Both the position numbers and the translations under genes were made by a program. A stretch of DNA of 18,833 bases from CANNDT01 sp945876205 (GTDB taxonomy: Bacteria; Acidobacteriota; Vicinamibacteria; Vicinamibacterales; UBA2999), in NCBI GenBank assembly GCA_947503365.1, contig CANNDT010000087.1, positions 1-18,833 of the forward strand. Direction: 5' to 3'. The notes beneath the pieces were generated by a model. It did not search any database. It saw only the letters and a program-made list of their open reading frames with translations, and had not been told where the DNA came from. Below, piece by piece: positions 15,531 to 18,833 of this stretch (within the stretch, counting starts at the first letter, position 1; every line of letters starts with the position of its first letter).

Positions 15531-16422
15531 TGAACGTGCCGTCCCTCAGCTCGGCATAGGCCTGCTGCAGCTGTTCTTCGGTGTTCATCACGATCGGCCC
15601 GTACCACGCGACCGGCTCTTCAAGCGGCTTGCCTGAGACGAGCAGGAAGCGAATCCCTTCATCTCCCGCCTGCACGACGACCTCGTCGCCGCGGTCGAAC
15701 AGCACCAGCGATCGATTGCCGACTTCATCGACGGCCGGGGCGTCTACGGATCCCACGTGATCCGTCTTCACCGCCTGCGGCTCCGACGCGTCGCGGAAGG
15801 TCCCCGATCCAGCGAAGACGTAGGCAAACGCGTGGCGTGACGTCTCGACCGCGAGGCGTTTCTTCTTGCCCGGGGGGACGAACACGTCGAGGTACCGCGG
15901 ATCGGCCGCGACACCGTCAACCGGCCCCTTCTGTCCCCAGAAGTCCCCGACAATGATCCGCACCTTCGTGCCGTCGTCGTCGGTCACTTCAGGGATATCG
16001 CGCGCCGGGATGTCCTGGTAGCGCGGCTCGGTCATCTTCAGCGACGAGGGGAGATTCGCCCACAACTGGAAGCCGTGCATCCTGCCCTGCGCATCGCCCT
16101 TCGGCATTTCCTGGTGGAGGATGCCGCGGCCGGCCGTCATCCACTGAACGTCGCCCGGGCCCATGCTGCCGCGATTGCCGAGGCTGTCGCCGTGGTCGAC
16201 GTTGCCAGCAAGGACGTAGGTGATCGTCTCGATACCCCGGTGCGGATGCCACGGAAAGCCGGCAAGGTATTCGTCGGGGTTGTCGTTTCTGAAGTCGTCC
16301 AGCAACAGGAATGGATCGAAGTCGGTGGTCTTGCCAAAGCCGAACGCGCGGCGAAGATGCACTCCCGCGCCTTCGAGCGTGGGCTTCGACTGACTGATAC
16401 GTTTCACGGCACGAATAGACAT
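15520..16422 (-). CDS. Pirin family protein
   Basis: A 300-residue bicupin. The N-terminal cupin has FPWHPHRGIETITYVLAG and MTAGRGILHQEMPKGD, supplying the pirin metal ligands His59, His61, His103 and Glu105. DPFLLLDDF and GFQLWANLP are further pirin hallmarks. The C-terminal cupin (about 180-285) lacks these ligands, as is usual. Bacterial pirins include quercetin dioxygenases and redox-responsive partners of metabolic enzymes, so the precise role here is open. The ATG has GAGG four bases upstream. It lies ten bases after the marR gene on the same strand, so MarR probably controls it. Its stop overlaps the convergent HTTM gene by 11 bases. Confidence 0.92.
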   Translation of the reverse strand: MSIRAVKRISQSKPTLEGAGVHLRRAFGFGKTTDFDPFLLLDDFRNDNPDEYLAGFPWHPHRGIETITYVLAGNVDHGDSLGNRGSMGPGDVQWMTAGRGILHQEMPKGDAQGRMHGFQLWANLPSSLKMTEPRYQDIPARDIPEVTDDDGTKVRIIVGDFWGQKGPVDGVAADPRYLDVFVPPGKKKRLAVETSRHAFAYVFAGSGTFRDASEPQAVKTDHVGSVDAPAVDEVGNRSLVLFDRGDEVVVQAGDEGIRFLLVSGKPLEEPVAWYGPIVMNTEEQLQQAYAELRDGTFIKK

Positions 16423-16432
16423 GGTTCCTCAC

Positions 16433-16864
16433 TCACTCGGCGCGCTGGGTCACCTTCTGAATCAGCGCGCCCAGTTGCCGCGCTTCGTCCTGGCTCAACG
16501 CGCCAAAGAGCTCGCGTTCCGTCTCCTCCTGTACTCGCGTCCCCTCGTCACAGGCTTTTCGACCCGCCGGAGTCAGGACGGCGAGACGAGACCGGCGGTC
16601 GTTGGGATCGTGCGCGCGAGCGACAAAGCCGTCGGTCTCGAGACGATCGACCAGTTGCGTGATATTCGACTTCACGCACGAGAGGCGTGCGGCCAGTTGG
16701 CCCAGTGGCATCGACTCACCCGCATCTGACAACGCCCTCAGAGCGGCGAGCTTTGGCAGGGACAACCCCAAACCGGAGAGCTTGACCTCGACATGCGCCT
16801 GAGCGACCTCAGCCGCGTGTATCAAGGAAAACAACCCCGCGGGAGCCCCAGGGACATCGTTCAC
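16433..16864 (-). CDS. MarR family transcriptional regulator
   Basis: A 143-residue winged-helix regulator from the GTG at 16864. The core MPLGQLAARLSCVKSNITQL then VDRLETDGFVARAHDPNDRR is the MarR DNA-binding helix-turn-helix plus wing, the wing having the conserved D.NDRR. Helical dimerisation segments flank it. MarR proteins usually repress their own operon and release DNA on binding phenolics or on oxidation. Cys in LSCVKS (recognition helix) might allow redox sensing, which is a guess. The frame is open 18 codons further upstream, but that segment crosses the predicted promoter, so GTG 16864 is preferred. The gene is first in marR-pirin. Confidence 0.9.
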   Translation of the reverse strand: MNDVPGAPAGLFSLIHAAEVAQAHVEVKLSGLGLSLPKLAALRALSDAGESMPLGQLAARLSCVKSNITQLVDRLETDGFVARAHDPNDRRSRLAVLTPAGRKACDEGTRVQEETERELFGALSQDEARQLGALIQKVTQRAE

Positions 16865-16870
16865 GTATGT

Positions 16871-16899
16871 ATAATATAGGCTTGGATGATGTTTGGCAA
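16871..16899 (-). promoter_or_regulatory. marR-pirin promoter, predicted leaderless
   Basis: The minus strand reads TTGCCA (16899-16894), a 17-base spacer, then TATTAT (16876-16871). The expected start, about seven bases on, falls at 16864, the first base of the GTG start codon. The transcript would be leaderless, or nearly so. Confidence 0.6.
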
Positions 16900-16939
16900 C
16901 CGGCCCGCCGGCGGCCAATTCCGCCCGAACCGGGCGAAA

Positions 16940-18190
16940 TCAGGCGGCCATAGCGACGACGCGGGAGAATTCGCGCGCCCAGCGCAGAGCTCCTGCGTAG
17001 GCGTCGGCGAGCAGCGCTGGCGTGAGGCCCGCGCCGTGCGATGCGAGCGCCGCTTCGTCCCAGAGTCCGTTCTCGTACGCCACCACGGCGTCGAGCACGC
17101 AGCGCACCGGGTTGCGTTCCTCGCCAAGTACCGCGCTTCGTGCAGCGGGCGACAGCGGCAGGTCTGCAATCGCCTCGTGCAGCGGACGCCCAAGCATCGC
17201 GTCAAGGAGTGAGCAGAGACCGATCAGGAACAGTTCGGCAGACTCTTCCGAGTTGCTGAAGTGCTCGCCGAGCAGCTCACAGCAGCGCGCCCGCACGAGC
17301 GCGGTCGTCGCCAGCTCGAACGTGCCGCTGGAGTTCAGTCCGGCCACCGCCCACACCGACGCCCAGCTGCGAATCGGCTCGACGCCGAGCAGCACCAGCG
17401 CTTCGTGGATCGAGCGAATCTCCCGGCGAAGTCCGTAGGCTGCGGAGTTGATGCATCGCAGCACTTTGTAACTCAGCGAGACGTCGTGCTTGATCAGATC
17501 TTCGATTTCAGAGAGTGACAGCCTCGGCCGGTTGAGGGCCGTCAGCAGCTGCACGTACGCCAGGCGGCTCGCGGGCACCGGCGCTGCGCTGACCGTCTTG
17601 GGCTGGCAGAAGAAGTGTCCCTGGAACAGCGAATATCCGGCCGCGCACGCCGCGTCGAAGGCAGCGCCGCTCTCGACGTTCTCCGCGATCAGCTTGATGC
17701 CGCTCGCCTGGAGATAGTCGACGATGGCCAGCTGCGCGTCGAGGCTCGTGGCGGTGACGTCGACCTTGATGAACTTTGCGTAGCGCAGCAGCGCCTCGGC
17801 ATCAGAATCCAGCGTGAAGTCGCAGAGCGCCAGCGGGTACCCGGCGTCGTGGAGCTGCTTGCACATCTCGATCACTTCTTTGTCGATCTGAATGTTGTTG
17901 TGCAGCTCGAAGACCACCGCGGCGGGCGACAGGACGCTCCAGGCCTCGGTGACGAGAAGTGATCGCGTCAGGTTGAGAAACGCGGGACGGCCGCCGGTCA
18001 ACGTATCAAGGCCAACGTTCAGGACCGCATCGGTCATGACGCGCGCCGCCGCCAGGTCGGAGGAGACGTTCGCGGCGCCACCGTCGGCGCGGTATAGAAG
18101 TTCATACCCGAACACCCGCCACCTCGCATCGAGGATGGCCTGTCGAGCCACGTACAAAGTTTCCCTGGTGTCGGCGTTTGGCTGTGCCAT
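16940..18190 (-). CDS. EAL-HDOD signalling protein (YuxH-like), degenerate EAL
   Basis: A 416-residue cytoplasmic protein. Residues about 12-200 form an EAL domain that begins LYVARQAILDARWRVFGYEL. It keeps Glu30 (ELLYR in place of EALLR), Asn73 (FLNL), Glu95 (VFELH), Lys142 (FIKVDV), Glu170 (AENVES) and Gln190 (FQGHFF). The metal-binding Asp-Asp pair is LCDFTLDSD, with Cys123 in place of the first Asp. Residues about 205-400 form an HDOD domain (LSLSEIEDLIKHDVSLSYKV then LRCINSAAYG; ALVLLGVEPIRSW). Cyclic-di-GMP hydrolysis is therefore doubtful, and a binding or adaptor role is likelier. A sigma-28-like promoter lies 13 bases upstream, which suggests control with flagellar genes. No clear Shine-Dalgarno precedes the ATG. 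Confidence 0.9.
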   Translation of the reverse strand: MAQPNADTRETLYVARQAILDARWRVFGYELLYRADGGAANVSSDLAAARVMTDAVLNVGLDTLTGGRPAFLNLTRSLLVTEAWSVLSPAAVVFELHNNIQIDKEVIEMCKQLHDAGYPLALCDFTLDSDAEALLRYAKFIKVDVTATSLDAQLAIVDYLQASGIKLIAENVESGAAFDAACAAGYSLFQGHFFCQPKTVSAAPVPASRLAYVQLLTALNRPRLSLSEIEDLIKHDVSLSYKVLRCINSAAYGLRREIRSIHEALVLLGVEPIRSWASVWAVAGLNSSGTFELATTALVRARCCELLGEHFSNSEESAELFLIGLCSLLDAMLGRPLHEAIADLPLSPAARSAVLGEERNPVRCVLDAVVAYENGLWDEAALASHGAGLTPALLADAYAGALRWAREFSRVVAMAA

Positions 18191-18203
18191 TGGTATGGAA
18201 AGG

Positions 18204-18230
18204 GAATCGGCACAATGCCGGAGAGCTTTA
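18204..18230 (-). promoter_or_regulatory. Sigma-28 (FliA)-like promoter of the EAL-HDOD gene
   Basis: The minus strand reads TAAAGCTC (18230-18223), exactly 11 bases, then GCCGATTC (18211-18204). The sigma-28 consensus is TAAAGTTT-N11-GCCGATAA, so 12 of 16 positions match at the right spacing. Transcription would start near 18196, leaving only a few bases before the ATG at 18190. A CGGCA/TGCCG inverted repeat (18208-18220) overlaps the -10 side. Confidence 0.65.
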
Positions 18231-18266
18231 ATCGGACCTAAATGGCCGAGATGAGGCCAAATTCTG

Positions 18267-18575
18267 TCAGGCGCCGGGCGGGCTGAGCTCGAGCAGGGCC
18301 GTGTCAGGCGAGTGCTCCTCGTAGAGATCCCCCCGGGGGTCTACCCGGTAATCCCCGACGGCTTCGTCAATCTGGTTCCCATACATGTCAAATTGGGACT
18401 CCGTGTAGGGATCCGCTATAGCCGTCGCGTCTTCGGCGACCCCTTCGACGAGGGGAATGGATATGGATGTGGTCTCGATCTGATGGACGGCGGTGACCCT
18501 CGGGGTCCACATTTCGTGTCCGGCGATGCCCGCCAGTACCCATATAACGACCACAAGTAGCCGAATCATCACCAT
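18267..18575 (-). CDS. Small membrane-anchored protein of unknown function
   Basis: A 102-residue protein from the ATG at 18575; an ATG at 18569 gives 100 residues. One hydrophobic helix (MIRLLVVVIWVLAGIAGHEM) suggests a signal anchor with an exported remainder. The rest is acidic and rich in Tyr, Pro and Asp: DPYTESQFDMYGNQIDEAV then GDYRVDPRGDLYEEHSPDT. The pattern GNxxxxAVxDYxVDPxGxLYExHSP looks like a conserved domain, but I cannot name it. The open frame extends to 18674 and would overlap the divergent PBP gene; the hydrophobic segment argues for the shorter form. Lying 55 bases from a PBP1A-like gene makes an envelope role plausible but unproven. Confidence 0.65.
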   Translation of the reverse strand: MVMIRLLVVVIWVLAGIAGHEMWTPRVTAVHQIETTSISIPLVEGVAEDATAIADPYTESQFDMYGNQIDEAVGDYRVDPRGDLYEEHSPDTALLELSPPGA

Positions 18576-18630
18576 TCCGAAATCCCAATCGCCGGAATAG
18601 CAACGCAAGTGCCACTTAATATCTGGTGGC

Positions 18631-18833
18631 ATGGCCGTTGCGACAGGGGTGTGGGACTTGGTGACCTTCTCCACTCGCCTGGCCGCGGCAATCAGCGCTC
18701 ATCGTCGACTCTTTGTTGGGTTCATCGTCGCGCTGGCGCTGCTCATGTGGAGTGCCGTCGGCGTCGCCGCCTGGTTCGCCATTGACGTCACGACCGGCCT
18801 GCCGGGTGGTGCCGCCCTCCGCGGCGTCAGCAC
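18631..18833 (+). CDS. PBP1A-like peptidoglycan synthase (N-terminus only)
   Basis: The frame is open from an ATG at 18631 (GGTGG four bases before) to the window edge, giving 67 residues. A cytoplasmic stretch (MAVATGVWDLVTFSTRLAAA) leads to a membrane anchor (about 28-50, FVGFIVALALLMWSAVGVAA). WFAIDVTTGLPGGAALRGVS follows. A short anchor followed by a GLPxxxxLR segment is what I expect ahead of the glycosyltransferase domain of class A penicillin-binding proteins. No catalytic motif is inside the window, so the call is tentative. Confidence 0.5.
   Translation, partial: MAVATGVWDLVTFSTRLAAAISAHRRLFVGFIVALALLMWSAVGVAAWFAIDVTTGLPGGAALRGVS

Noticed and set aside
18243..18258. TGGCC/GGCCA inverted repeat as an operator or terminator
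   Set aside because: Only a 5-bp stem with a 6-base loop, no T-run, and no supporting context beyond being intergenic.

Overview
The window is GC-rich, gene-dense DNA from a Gram-negative bacterium that makes lipid A, Kdo and heptose. GTG and TTG starts are common, and the genes sit in tightly overlapped operons. Gene content, gene order and short hairpin repeats suggest an acidobacterium (Acidobacteriota, possibly a Vicinamibacteria-like lineage). That placement is an inference; no rRNA or marker phylogeny is available here.

Layout. (1) 1-1499: accessory-looking DNA with two minus-strand lipoprotein genes, a WG-repeat protein cut by the left edge and a short Sel1-repeat protein. A non-coding stretch follows that contains a block of only about 26% GC. 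It ends at a broken tRNA-Leu(GAG) gene, of which only the 5' half up to the anticodon loop remains. (2) 1556-4989, minus strand: gap-pgk-tpiA-secG, lower glycolysis plus a Sec translocon subunit. secG has its own TATAAT box. Related hairpins lie in the gap/pgk and tpiA/secG spacers. (3) 5033-5077: overlapping divergent promoters that drive gap to the left and the LPS operon to the right. (4) 5115-13013, plus strand: nine genes with no intergenic base between any of them: waaA, lpxK, an LpxL-type acyltransferase, waaF, gmhB, rfaE1, rfaE2, waaC and an ICMT-like membrane methyltransferase. Together they phosphorylate and acylate lipid A, add Kdo, make ADP-heptose (kinase, phosphatase and adenylyltransferase steps) and transfer heptose to the inner core. 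gmhA and hldD are not in the window. (5) 13069-13268: tRNA-Val(UAC) and tRNA-Asp(GUC), each followed by a similar hairpin trailer. (6) 13317-15530: a large membrane protein joining an HTTM-like region to a DCC/DUF393 thiol-oxidoreductase domain. (7) 16864-15520, minus strand: a marR-pirin operon whose predicted transcript starts at its GTG start codon. (8) 18190-16940, minus strand: an EAL-HDOD protein with a degenerate EAL site and a sigma-28-like promoter, which suggests a link to motility. (9) Right end: a small membrane-anchored protein of unknown function, divergent from the start of a PBP1A-like peptidoglycan synthase cut by the window edge.

I do not see a clearly new multi-gene system. 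The leads most worth following are the tRNA-Leu gene broken at its anticodon loop next to accessory DNA, the sigma-28-like promoter on the EAL-HDOD gene, the repeat pair built into the waaF/gmhB junction, and the hairpins at gene junctions.
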